NCBI GenBank assembly: GCA_965204715.1 | Contig: OZ242009.1 | Coordinates: 2,294,001-2,358,000, forward strand | From: CATOSP01 sp965204715 | Lineage (GTDB): Bacteria; Chloroflexota; Dehalococcoidia; Lucifugimonadales; UBA3495 | Length of the DNA stretch: 64,000 nt | Direction of reading: 5' to 3' | Shown: piece after piece, positions 41,173-49,596 of the stretch | Layout: the number at the start of each line of letters is the position of its first letter | Numbering within the stretch: the stretch's first letter is position 1 | Position numbers and translations under genes: made by a program | The notes under the pieces: generated by a model | Databases searched by the model: none | Told to the model about the DNA's origin: nothing | Seen by the model: only the letters and a program-made list of their open reading frames with translations

Positions 41173-41560
41173 TCATGCCGCGGCCAGAGATTCTGCGTCC
41201 CGTATGCAGTCCGAGGCCTCGCGGATGTCTCTGGCCAACTCACCCTCGGGCTCGCAGTTCCCGTCAAGGAAACATGCACCGTGCAGGATGTTGGCCCGGC
41301 TTCCAAAACCTGGAGACAGTTGGAGGATTCCGTCGTCGCCACGTCGGAGTTCCCGGATGCCCCTGTCGTCCGTCCAGCAGTCCGAGGTTCCATGCCAGTT
41401 CGGGCCGGGATGAGGGCATCGGCGGTCCGCTTGGACGCGGCCAAGCCTTCCTGTCTGAGTTGCCCAGCTTCCCGCTGTCCAATTGCTGGATGGCGTCTGA
41501 GTTGAGCGCCCAGGCATCCGCGAATATTTTTGGACCGGTCAATGTCCTGATCGTTCTCCA
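41173..41560 (-). pseudogene. Decayed HEPN-like helical protein, paralogue of the gene at 46.7 kb
   Basis: Three reading frames in succession match the intact 129-aa protein at 46736-47125: FADAWALNSDAIQQLDSGKLGNS (cf. FADAWTLYDDAIEQLDQGKIRNS), then RTADALIPARTGMEPRTAG (cf. RATDALVLARTGREPRSSG), then DRGIRELRR...ANILHGACFLDGNCEPE...DIREASDCIRDAE (cf. ASALHGRCFYDNDCEPE, DIRETADYIRDAE). At least two frameshifts separate the segments, and no start with a ribosome-binding site is left. It is therefore a dead copy. Confidence 0.8.
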
Positions 41561-41627
41561 GACAAGTATCAGGCCGAGCCACCGTAATTTGCAGCCCGGC
41601 CTTGCGTCGGCAGCTTTAATGTCCGCC

Positions 41628-42626
41628 CTACAGATTGATGGGGTGTTCCTCGTATTCCTTTTCCTTGTTGTAGACCTGGATGCGGTGGCGGGCCGCTTCG
41701 AGAACGAACAGGCGGTCGTCTTCGTCGATCTTGACGGCCACGGGACGGCGGAACCGCCATTCCGGCTCCATGTTGGCCCGGCGACGGGCCTTCACGATGT
41801 CCGGGTTGGCGTCGATGTAGGTCTGGGTCCAGGGCGAGGGGTCCTGGGCATCTCCCACCAGGGTTGCGATGAACGATCCGTCGGGGCCGTAGACCTGGAC
41901 GCGGTGGTTGGCCCAGTCGGTCACGTACACGTCCCCGTCGGAGTCGACGGCGACTCCGGAGGGGTGGTCCAGGTCTCCGACCCGCACGTCAGACCCCCCG
42001 AACTGACGGAGGAACTGGCCGTTGGGCGAGAACTTCTGCACCCGGTTGTTATGCCAGTCGGCCACGTATACGTCGCCCTCGTGGTCGGTACAGATGCCCC
42101 AGGGCATGTCCAATTGGCCCTCTCCACTGCCCTGGCTGCCAAAGGCGTTCAGGAACGTGCCGTCCCTGGTGAATTTCTGTACCCGGTGGTTCAGGCTGTC
42201 CACGACGTAAAGATTATCGTCAGGGTCGAAGGCTAGACCTGATGGGCCGTTCAACTCTCCCTCTGCTGTGCCGGGACTGCCCCAGCTACCCAGGAAAGTT
42301 CCGCCCCGGTCGAAGGCTGAAATGCGGTGCAGTTGCTCGTCTGAGACGTAGAGGTTTGTATCGCTATCCATTGCGATGGAGCGGGGCCAGATGAACTGGC
42401 CCTCTCCCGCGCCGAAGCTCCCGAATTGGCCCTGGAAGTCGTGGGTGAGGGTTACGCGGGTTATGCGTTGCCCCAGTTCCTCCATGCCCCGGCTCAGGAC
42501 GAAGACGACTCCGTCCGGCCCGAGCACCATGTCCTGGGGCGACCAGAACCCCTGCCCGGCCATGGCGTACATGCCGATGCAATAGCTGTAGTCGAAAACG
42601 CGCCCTGCCGCCACTGTCGTCAGCAT
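41628..42626 (-). CDS. NHL repeat protein
   Basis: A 332-aa beta-propeller of about six NHL blades. Each carries the pattern GxFxxPxGIAxDxxGxLYVxDxxxHRIQ: SPQDMVLGPDGVVFVLSRG, RSIAMDSDTNLYVSDEQLHRISAF, SGLAFDPDDNLYVVDSLNHRVQKF, WGICTDHEGDVYVADWHNNRVQKF, SGVAVDSDGDVYVTDWANHRVQVY and a last blade with VAVKIDEDDRLFVLEAARHRIQVY. No signal peptide or enzyme domain is seen; it is most likely a ligand- or protein-binding scaffold. Relatives include peptidyl-alpha-hydroxyglycine lyases, whose catalytic residues cannot be confirmed here. Confidence 0.9.
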   Translation of the reverse strand: MLTTVAAGRVFDYSYCIGMYAMAGQGFWSPQDMVLGPDGVVFVLSRGMEELGQRITRVTLTHDFQGQFGSFGAGEGQFIWPRSIAMDSDTNLYVSDEQLHRISAFDRGGTFLGSWGSPGTAEGELNGPSGLAFDPDDNLYVVDSLNHRVQKFTRDGTFLNAFGSQGSGEGQLDMPWGICTDHEGDVYVADWHNNRVQKFSPNGQFLRQFGGSDVRVGDLDHPSGVAVDSDGDVYVTDWANHRVQVYGPDGSFIATLVGDAQDPSPWTQTYIDANPDIVKARRRANMEPEWRFRRPVAVKIDEDDRLFVLEAARHRIQVYNKEKEYEEHPINL

Positions 42627-42696
42627 GGCTACCTCCTGTCAATCCGTCGTGATGCAGCCTGTGTCCGTCCGGGTAGGCCCACGGACATGGACACGG

Positions 42697-43827
42697 TTAT
42701 ACGAAGTCCAGTTGCTCGAAGTTGCCGCCGACTATGGGCGCAGGGTCGAGGCCCAGCCACTTGTCGACGACCGTAGCGTAGAAGCCGCGGAAGTCGTAGT
42801 TGGGGGCGAGGTCGCCCTGCTGCAAGTCCTCGGGCTTCAGCGACGGGTATTCGCTGTACATCCCGCCCTTGACCTGGTTGCCGATGACGAAGGCGACGCC
42901 GCCAGCGCCGTGGTCGGTGCCGGTGCCGTTGTCGCGGACGCGGCGGCCGAACTCGGTGAAGAGCACCATGATCAAGTTGTCGCCCGCGCCATGCTCGTCA
43001 AGGTCCTGGAAGAAATCGCTGATGGCCCTGGAGCAGTCAATCCACAGCTTCTGGTGCATTGGTGGCTGGTTGAAGTGAGTGTCGAAGCTGCCGTGGGCGG
43101 TATAGAAGAGCTGGGTCCCCAAATCGGCCAGATACACCTGGGCGATGCTCCGCAGGTTCTTGGCGATGGGAGTGTCCGCGTACTCAACCGTTGAGGAATA
43201 CTTCTCCGGCGCAACCTTCAGGATATCTGCGCCGCGGAGGGCATCCCGGCCCGTCTGACCCAGGTAGTCCATCGTCGCGCCGGTGCCGACGGCAGGAGCG
43301 TACATCCGGGCGAACCTGTCCAGCAGCTTGTCCCGGTCGGCAGACAGGCCCGGGACGTCTGACATTATGCCGTAGGACTCCAGGTTGGAGACCGAGGTCA
43401 CCGGGACGCCCCGGAGAGCCAGCGCCCTGGGCAGACCCTGGCCGAAGTTTATGCCCTTGAGGACGTTCTCCCCGGCGGGGTCCAGGTCGCGGATTACCTT
43501 GCCGGCCCAACCTTCGGTGCCAACCTTGTCCGGCTCGCAGGTGTGCCAGATGTCCATCGAGCGGAAGTGGGAGCGGGGGGAGTTTTCGTAGCCTATACCG
43601 TGAATGACGGCGACCTTGCCCTGATCGTACAGGTCCTTCACCGGGCCCATGTTCGGGTTGAAGGCAAGCTGGTCGTCGATGGGCAGCGCCTGGTCCTCGG
43701 GGATTCCCACCCGGGGACGGGCGTCACGGTAATGCGGGTCGGTGTAGGGGATGATGGTGTTCAGGTAATCGTTGGCTCCGGTGAGTTGGAACACCACCAC
43801 TACCGGGTCTTTCTTCGTCGTTGTCAT
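42697..43827 (-). CDS. DUF1501 domain-containing protein
   Basis: A 376-aa protein of the sulfatase/alkaline phosphatase-like DUF1501 family: VVVVFQLTGANDYLNTIIPY at the start, AVIHGIGYENSPRSHFRSMDIWHT, FDTHFNQPPMHQKLW and the C-terminal IMVLFTEFGRRVRDNGTGTDHGAGG metal-site-like block. Many DUF1501 proteins carry a Tat signal; none is visible here. It is encoded 149 bp downstream of a DUF1800 gene, the usual pairing. The pair's function is unknown in any organism that I can cite. Confidence 0.93.
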   Translation of the reverse strand: MTTTKKDPVVVVFQLTGANDYLNTIIPYTDPHYRDARPRVGIPEDQALPIDDQLAFNPNMGPVKDLYDQGKVAVIHGIGYENSPRSHFRSMDIWHTCEPDKVGTEGWAGKVIRDLDPAGENVLKGINFGQGLPRALALRGVPVTSVSNLESYGIMSDVPGLSADRDKLLDRFARMYAPAVGTGATMDYLGQTGRDALRGADILKVAPEKYSSTVEYADTPIAKNLRSIAQVYLADLGTQLFYTAHGSFDTHFNQPPMHQKLWIDCSRAISDFFQDLDEHGAGDNLIMVLFTEFGRRVRDNGTGTDHGAGGVAFVIGNQVKGGMYSEYPSLKPEDLQQGDLAPNYDFRGFYATVVDKWLGLDPAPIVGGNFEQLDFV

Positions 43828-43976
43828 CTGTCACTCTCCCGTGGCGTTTAGTTGTCCAGCAACTAATGTATGACTATTCCGGGCGGCCCGCGTGCTTACT
43901 TGTACCCTGGCCGGTGGATTCCAGTTTTCCTGGGAATGCCGGACACGCAGACCGCAGCGTGATTTCATGGGGGCCT

Positions 43977-45380
43977 CTATGCGAACTGGTAGTCCCGAGA
44001 TGCGGCGATGAGGGCCAGCATGACGCCCACGCGCTGCTCGGACTCCCTGGCATCTTCCTCGGTGTCCCAGCGAAGGTCTCCATCCTCTTCGGCCTGGGCC
44101 ATCAGTTCGCTCATGGTGGTCTGGCTCACTTCCATCGGCCCCACCAATTCAAGGCAGCCCTCGACCAGCTCGGTGGGGGAGTTGGCCTCCCGTTCCCGGA
44201 TACATTCGACTATGGAGCGGATGCCGGGCAGGGCGGTGTTGCCCAGGAGCCCGGCGGCGAAGTTGACCCGCCGGACCAAGGAGCCGCCGTCGATCCACTC
44301 CGAACCCGTGTGCCAACTCTCGACGCTGGGCGGGTTGAGGAGTTCCTGGCCCTGGTAGGCACACTCGAAGGCCAATGCCGGGAAGCCAGGACGGGGCCGG
44401 TTGTAGCTGCCTGCCAGGATGGCAGTGCCTACTACCAACTCGGCGGGACTCTTTACCCGCTCAAACCGGGCCTCCTTGAAGAAGTCCGACAGGAAGAGGG
44501 TGCGCAACATGGCTCGGATGTCGAAGTCCGAGTCCTCGTATGCTTGGACCAGCGTGTCGATGGCCTCCGGGTCCCTGGGAGGCGTGATGTTCCAGCTGGG
44601 CACCTGCGGCTCGTCGGCAACGAAGAAGTTGTACATGTGCCGGGCCAGGAACCTGGCAGTGGCAGGCTGGCGCACGACGATCTGAATTATGTCGTCACCG
44701 TCAAAGTTGCCGGTGCGGCCCAGGAAAGTCTTTTCCCCGTCGTCGTGGTCCTCGGGCTTGTACTCGAAGTTCCAGTAGAACCGGCCCAGGGGGTTTCGGG
44801 GAATCTTGGGCGCAATTGTCCAGCCGGTGAACGCCCGGGACGCTTCCTTAATGTCGTCCTCGGAGTAGTTGCCGACCCCCATTGAGAACAGTTCAAGCAA
44901 CTCGCGGCCCCAGTTCTCGTTGATTGCCCCGCGGTGGTTGCCGTTGTTGTCCAGCCAGTAGATCATGGCTGGGTTCTTGGCCAACTCGATCAGCAGGTCC
45001 GGGAAGCGGCCCAGCCCATGCTCCCGGAACATGGCGATCTGCTGGGTCAACTCCGGCGGGTTGTCCACCTTGGAATTGCCGGTGGCGAATAGCTGGTGCC
45101 AGAAGAGGGCCATCTTCTCTTCCAGCGGGCGCCGGGTGTTGATCATGCGGTACACCCAGTCGGCTTGGTTGGTCGGTGGGGCAAGGGCGCCCTCCATGCC
45201 GGGGAAGAAACGGTAAAGGATGTTTTCGTCCACCGGGGGGTGCGCCTCCGGGTGGAGCAGGTCTTCGACGGTGGCCTCGTAGCCCTCGTCGGCCCGCCTC
45301 TCAAGCTCATCGTGGGTTGCGCCGAAACCGGCACGGCGCATCAGGTGACCCATCAGTGCGATCTCGTCTTTACTGGCCAT
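43977..45380 (-). CDS. DUF1800 domain-containing protein
   Basis: A 467-aa protein from the ATG at 45380, after CAGGAGGG. Family features are HLMRRAGFGATHDELE at the N-terminus, the RPLEEKMALFWHQLFATG block, NENWGRELLELFSMGVGNYSEDDIKEASRAFTGWTI, and a C-terminal VRRVNFAAGLLGNT region. No signal peptide. It forms a unit with the downstream DUF1501 gene, preceded by a well-formed promoter. These pairs are common in Planctomycetes, Bacteroidetes and Chloroflexi, with no assigned chemistry. Confidence 0.93.
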   Translation of the reverse strand: MASKDEIALMGHLMRRAGFGATHDELERRADEGYEATVEDLLHPEAHPPVDENILYRFFPGMEGALAPPTNQADWVYRMINTRRPLEEKMALFWHQLFATGNSKVDNPPELTQQIAMFREHGLGRFPDLLIELAKNPAMIYWLDNNGNHRGAINENWGRELLELFSMGVGNYSEDDIKEASRAFTGWTIAPKIPRNPLGRFYWNFEYKPEDHDDGEKTFLGRTGNFDGDDIIQIVVRQPATARFLARHMYNFFVADEPQVPSWNITPPRDPEAIDTLVQAYEDSDFDIRAMLRTLFLSDFFKEARFERVKSPAELVVGTAILAGSYNRPRPGFPALAFECAYQGQELLNPPSVESWHTGSEWIDGGSLVRRVNFAAGLLGNTALPGIRSIVECIREREANSPTELVEGCLELVGPMEVSQTTMSELMAQAEEDGDLRWDTEEDARESEQRVGVMLALIAASRDYQFA

Positions 45381-45440
45381 CAATTCCCTCCTGTTTCCCC
45401 ACACGGGACCCCGGGTTTGTGCGCTATTGGTACAAACTCA

Positions 45441-45470
45441 ATCCTACGTATGGGGTAGGCATAATGTCAA
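45441..45470 (-). promoter_or_regulatory. Promoter for the DUF1800-DUF1501 operon
   Basis: On the minus strand a perfect TTGACA (45470-45465) and TAGGAT (45446-45441) are separated by 18 bp. Initiation near 45434 would give a leader of about 54 nt before the ATG at 45380. Confidence 0.6.
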
Positions 45471-45562
45471 GTAAAGGATACCAACCATGCTAGTTCAGCC
45501 AAATGCAACTCGTTCCGCATACAGTTCGCGGCACAGCCGTGACGAAAGTCGCCATTGTTATG

Positions 45563-46714
45563 CTACGATGAGAGGACTTCCCGAATCCTCGCCGCAATTG
45601 TCTGCTCACCTCCCTCCTTCAACTGGGGCATACGGACGATGAAGGAGTCCGCATTAGGGGGATAATAGTCCGGGCTTCCTCTGTAGGGTGAGCGGACCCA
45701 GATGCTCGGGTTTCCCGCCCGGAGTTCCGCCACCACGTCGCCAGCGGTCTTTCCTGTCCGGGATACATCCAGCTTCACTGTCAAGCCCTCGATGGGTCCG
45801 TCCTCGGGGAAGTCGATCAGTTCGATGTCGGGCACGTCCCGTAGGTCCTCACGCAGACCGGCGACGCGGGTTTCATAGGCAGCGAACCGGTCTTCGTGGT
45901 TCATTGACAGCCACTCGCGCAGGGCGGCGTAGACGGCCACCACCTCCTGGCGGTCAACCTTCATGGGCCGACCGAAGGATCGGGAATCGGCGGCTTCGAA
46001 CCCGATGAAGCTGTGTCTCCTGGCGACCTCCAGCAGGTCTCTGCGGCCAGTGAGGAGGCCGCTGGAGTTGACGGCTCCGAAGTATTTGGCCCCGTAGGCG
46101 ACCAGGTCTGCGCCCATCTTTACGTAGCGGCTCAGTTTGTCGGTCGGGTAGACCTCGCCTGCGGCATCGACGATGATGGGTATGTTCCGGGCATGGCCGA
46201 TTTCAATCACGTCTTCCAGCGGCAATGCTCCAGGCAGCCGGTCGCCTGGGGCCAGGTAGTGGATGGCTGCGGTGTTCGGGCCGATGGCCTGCTCGATGTC
46301 TTCCCGCCTGGTCTCCTCGACTCCGCCGACCTCGACCAGCTTGCCGCCAGGGATGGTCACGCAGCGGTCGTAGCGGACCCGCAACTGTCGCTGGATGATG
46401 AACTCGTAGGGCATTCCGGCCGTGTCGGGGATCTGATCAATCTTGTCCTGATCGTCTCCGGTCATGCAGGCTGCTGCGCCTACGGCCAGGGCAGCGGAGC
46501 ATCCCGAGGTAACCAGGGAGGCTTCGACACCGAGCATGCTGGCGATCTTCTCCCCGACGCTGTCCATGAGCTCGCTCAGGTCCACGTAATACTCTTCAGC
46601 GGCGTCCATCAGGGTCCGCACTTCCGCCGAGGGCGTGGCCCCACCCAGGAGGGTGCGGTTTCCCTGGGCGTTCAGAACGGGCCTGACGCCTAGCTCTTCA
46701 AATATGTTGGCCAT
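45563..46714 (-). CDS. SelA-fold PLP-dependent enzyme (DgaE/SelA-like)
   Basis: A 383-aa fold-type I PLP enzyme related to selenocysteine synthase and D-glucosaminate-6-phosphate ammonia lyase. The start FEELGVRPVLNAQGNRTLLGGA, VTSGCSAALAVGAAACM, IIVDAAGEVYP (Asp183 to the pyridine nitrogen) and YGAKYFGAVNSSGLLTGRRDL (Lys210 as Schiff base) are typical of the group. True SelA proteins are about 450-470 aa with an N-terminal tRNA-binding extension that is lacking here, so despite the selenoproteins nearby this is more likely a beta-eliminating lyase. GAGGAG precedes the ATG. It is the third gene of a leftward unit with the ThDP enzyme and the HEPN-like protein. Confidence 0.85.
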   Translation of the reverse strand: MANIFEELGVRPVLNAQGNRTLLGGATPSAEVRTLMDAAEEYYVDLSELMDSVGEKIASMLGVEASLVTSGCSAALAVGAAACMTGDDQDKIDQIPDTAGMPYEFIIQRQLRVRYDRCVTIPGGKLVEVGGVEETRREDIEQAIGPNTAAIHYLAPGDRLPGALPLEDVIEIGHARNIPIIVDAAGEVYPTDKLSRYVKMGADLVAYGAKYFGAVNSSGLLTGRRDLLEVARRHSFIGFEAADSRSFGRPMKVDRQEVVAVYAALREWLSMNHEDRFAAYETRVAGLREDLRDVPDIELIDFPEDGPIEGLTVKLDVSRTGKTAGDVVAELRAGNPSIWVRSPYRGSPDYYPPNADSFIVRMPQLKEGGEQTIAARIREVLSS

Positions 46715-46735
46715 CTTATGCTCCTCTTTTACACA

Positions 46736-47125
46736 TCAGGTCTGGCGCCCTGCCTGCGCCTCGGCATCGCGTATGTAGTCCGCCGTTTCGCGGATGTCCT
46801 CAATCAGGACGTCTTCCGGTTCGCAGTCGTTGTCGTAGAAACACCGCCCATGCAGGGCGCTCGCCCTGTCACCGCAGCGGGTGGCCAAGTCCCGGATATC
46901 CGGGTCCTCACGGCGTAGGGCGCGTATCCCCCTCATGGTCTGGCCGGAGGAACGTGGCTCCCGGCCGGTGCGGGCCAGGACCAGGGCATCGGTGGCTCTT
47001 TTGGTCGCGCCCCAGGCCTTTTCCGCCGAGTTGCGGATCTTGCCTTGGTCCAACTGTTCGATGGCGTCATCGTACAGGGTCCAGGCGTCGGCAAAAAGGG
47101 CGGCGGCCCGTTCGCGTTCCAGCAT
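46736..47125 (-). CDS. HEPN-like helical protein of unknown function
   Basis: A 129-aa mostly helical protein (FADAWTLYDDAIEQLDQGKIRNSAEKAWGATKRATDALVLA) with the look of HEPN/PaREP1-type proteins, which often act as nucleotidyltransferase partners or RNases. No convincing R-x4-6-H RNase motif is seen and no MNT partner lies next to it. GGAGGAAAT precedes the ATG. It sits between the ThDP enzyme (57 bp upstream) and the SelA-fold enzyme (21 bp downstream). A frameshifted paralogue lies at 41.2 kb. Family call tentative. Confidence 0.6.
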   Translation of the reverse strand: MLERERAAALFADAWTLYDDAIEQLDQGKIRNSAEKAWGATKRATDALVLARTGREPRSSGQTMRGIRALRREDPDIRDLATRCGDRASALHGRCFYDNDCEPEDVLIEDIRETADYIRDAEAQAGRQT

Positions 47126-47182
47126 ATTTCCTCCACAAAGGCCGTTGTCACATGGGCGGTTGTAATGAGGTCCGGGTCAGGA

Positions 47183-48850
47183 TTAGAGCCTCGCCGCCGG
47201 GGGGAAATACTCTGCGATGGGAATCTCTATTACGCTGGGGCGTTGCTCGGCGAGGGCTTCCTGCACAGCGTCTCCGACGTCCTGCGGGCGCTCGACGTAG
47301 AAGCCCCTGGCCCCGTAGACCTCGGCCAACTGGTCGAACCTGGGGTTTTCCAGGTCAACCCCGATGTACTTTTCGTCATAGAAGCGCTGCTGCTGCGCCT
47401 TCTCGGCGCCGTGGCAGCTATTGTTCAACACGATGCTTACCAGGGGAATGCCGTACCTGACCGCGGTGTTCAACTCCTGGGAAGTATAGAGGAAGCCGCC
47501 GTCGCCCTGGATGCTGATTGCCGGACGGTCGGGCCTGCCCAGCTTGGTGCCCAGGCCCACGCTGAGACCCATGCCCAGTCCGCCCTGACCGGCATAGTTG
47601 AACATGGTGCGGGGTTCCTCGAACTGCACCCGGTCGTAGGCCAGTCCGGCCGAAACACCCGCGTCGATTGTCACCATGCAGTCTCTGGGCATTACCCTGG
47701 CCAACTCGGAATAGACCCGCTGGGGCATCATCGGGTCGCCGCCCAACTCCCGTTCCGACTCGATCCGGGACCGGCGTTGGGCCGCAAGTTCCTCTATGGT
47801 TGCCCGCCACTCCGGGTTGGGGCGTCCCTCTGGGAACTCTTCCCTGATCGCCCGGAGCAATTGCTGGGCTACTGCCTGGGCATCTCCGATAATCCCCACC
47901 GACACGGGGTGGTTGCGTCCGATTTCCTGGGGGTCGATGTCCACCTGGATGATGCGGGTCTGTGGGTCCACTACGCTGTTGTTCCAGTTGGTCGTGGACT
48001 GGTTCAGGCGCGTACCCAAAGCCAGTATGACGTCGGCCCGGTTCATGGCTTGCAGGGCCTCTCCGGAACCCCGGCCTCCCGGCGGTCCGACGTATAGCCG
48101 GTGGCCGTTGGGCACGGCGTCGTTGTGCCCGTAGGACGGCACCAGTGCCATGTCCAGAGACTCGGCCAGGGCCACGGCGTCCGCGCTGGCATCGGAGTCT
48201 ATAACCCCTCCTCCGGCGATGATCAGAGGATGCCGGGCCTGCTTGAGCAGCGCCACCGCCTGCTGTATCGCCAGCGCGTCGCCCTCAACGTGGGTGTTGA
48301 CCGCCCTGTATGCGCCGGGCTGGGGCGGGTCGAAGTCCAGGGTCTGGCCGTCAATCAGATCGCGGGGGATGTCCAGGAACACGGGGCCGCGCTTGGCGGT
48401 GAGGGCAGTGCGGAAAGCGTACTGCATCAGTTCCGGGATGCGCTCCGTCTTGTTGACCTGCACCGCCAGGTTGGTCACCGGCTCGAACAGGCTCACCAGG
48501 TCAAATGCCTGGGAGCCGTCCCGCCCGATGTAGTCCCTGGCCGTGTCCCCGGCTATCACCATGACTGGGGCGTGGCCCTTGTACGCCAGGGAGATGCCCG
48601 TCAACAGGTTGATGGTGCCGGGTCCGGAGGTGGTGACGCAGGCCGTCGGCTTGCCCGACGCGCGGGCATAGCCATAGGCCATGAAGGCCGCGCCTTCCTC
48701 GTGGCGGGTATCGACAAATCGTATGTCAGAGCGGCCCACCAGTTCGGTAACGATGCTGTTGGTGGTGGTTCCCACAAGGCCGAAGATGTACTCGACGCCC
48801 TCGGCCCGCAGGCTCTCAATGATGGCTTGTCCGGCGCGCATTTGCGGCAT
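47183..48850 (-). CDS. Thiamine diphosphate-dependent enzyme (acetolactate synthase-like)
   Basis: A 555-aa three-domain ThDP enzyme. Glu51 (DTRHEEGAAFMAYGYARASG) is the proton-relay glutamate; the middle domain has the nucleotide/FAD-like fold; the C-terminal domain has QGDGGFLYTSQELNTAVRYGIPLVSIVLNN, the GDG...NN cofactor motif. The family includes acetolactate synthase, glyoxylate carboligase, sulfoacetaldehyde acetyltransferase and benzoylformate decarboxylase. No small regulatory (IlvN) subunit adjoins it, so a catabolic role is more likely than isoleucine/valine synthesis. It is the first gene of the unit with the HEPN-like and SelA-fold genes. Confidence 0.93.
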   Translation of the reverse strand: MPQMRAGQAIIESLRAEGVEYIFGLVGTTTNSIVTELVGRSDIRFVDTRHEEGAAFMAYGYARASGKPTACVTTSGPGTINLLTGISLAYKGHAPVMVIAGDTARDYIGRDGSQAFDLVSLFEPVTNLAVQVNKTERIPELMQYAFRTALTAKRGPVFLDIPRDLIDGQTLDFDPPQPGAYRAVNTHVEGDALAIQQAVALLKQARHPLIIAGGGVIDSDASADAVALAESLDMALVPSYGHNDAVPNGHRLYVGPPGGRGSGEALQAMNRADVILALGTRLNQSTTNWNNSVVDPQTRIIQVDIDPQEIGRNHPVSVGIIGDAQAVAQQLLRAIREEFPEGRPNPEWRATIEELAAQRRSRIESERELGGDPMMPQRVYSELARVMPRDCMVTIDAGVSAGLAYDRVQFEEPRTMFNYAGQGGLGMGLSVGLGTKLGRPDRPAISIQGDGGFLYTSQELNTAVRYGIPLVSIVLNNSCHGAEKAQQQRFYDEKYIGVDLENPRFDQLAEVYGARGFYVERPQDVGDAVQEALAEQRPSVIEIPIAEYFPPAARL

Positions 48851-48916
48851 GGCTACCTCGGCAGTTTACACGGATAGACAGGGTATACAGGATTGGGGAG
48901 ATTATGGCAATCCCGG

Positions 48917-49591
48917 CTAGACGTGACCGTCCCGGCGCAGTTGCTCTACAACCATTCTGGTCACTCCGGCATACTCTATGGGTTGTTCTGTGAATGAGGC
49001 AATAAAAGCCTGTCTGTCTATTGGTGGAAGCAACAATAAGTCCGAAATGAACTGGCGCGTCCATCTCCAACGGAAATTCGTTACGTCCGACCGGTTCAGG
49101 CGCAAGACCCGGATAGTCTTAGAGGCTTTGCGCTTGGCGGCTTCAGGAAGACCTATTCTAGGCACAATCTGCCCAGTATCCGCGTCATAATCGAAATACT
49201 GTTCCGGGCGCTCTGCAATATTAACGGCGCAGGGATCAACTAGGCCAGAATCCGGCCATCTGTCCTTTTTGCATTCCACATTGCATCGTTGGCAGCTGAA
49301 AACCCAGTTGGACCACTCGTACACTAACTGCGGAAAATGGCTCCGGGGGCGGAAGTGGTCAACCGTGGGGGACCGCCCGCCGGACTCGGCACGAGTGTCG
49401 CATTGCCGCTCGCAGTACCAGCAGATATTGTTGGACTGGTTTCCCAGGAGTGGCCGGAACTTCCGCCAATAGGAATCAGTGGGCGGCTGCCCTCCAACCG
49501 AATTCTCGAAATGATCGACCCAGCCCCGCGTAAATTGCCGGGCATATCCGGCAACGCCATCGGGTTCCGGCCCGCGGTCAATCCACCGCAA
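48917..49591 (-). CDS. HNH endonuclease, PtuB-like (Septu defence)
   Basis: A 224-aa HNH nuclease of the TIGR02646/PtuB kind: the zinc-binding NICWYCERQCD pair, VDHFRPRS (catalytic His in the beta-beta-alpha metal fold), YEWSNWVFSCQRCNVECK with the second Cys pair and Asn, and a following helical region. The start is a TTG at 49591, 5 bp after the stop of the ATPase gene, whose last codons supply GGAG as the ribosome-binding site, so the two are co-translated. In Septu systems PtuA ATPase and PtuB nuclease together stop phage growth. Confidence 0.82.
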   Translation of the reverse strand: MRWIDRGPEPDGVAGYARQFTRGWVDHFENSVGGQPPTDSYWRKFRPLLGNQSNNICWYCERQCDTRAESGGRSPTVDHFRPRSHFPQLVYEWSNWVFSCQRCNVECKKDRWPDSGLVDPCAVNIAERPEQYFDYDADTGQIVPRIGLPEAAKRKASKTIRVLRLNRSDVTNFRWRWTRQFISDLLLLPPIDRQAFIASFTEQPIEYAGVTRMVVEQLRRDGHV

Positions 49592-49596
49592 TCCGG

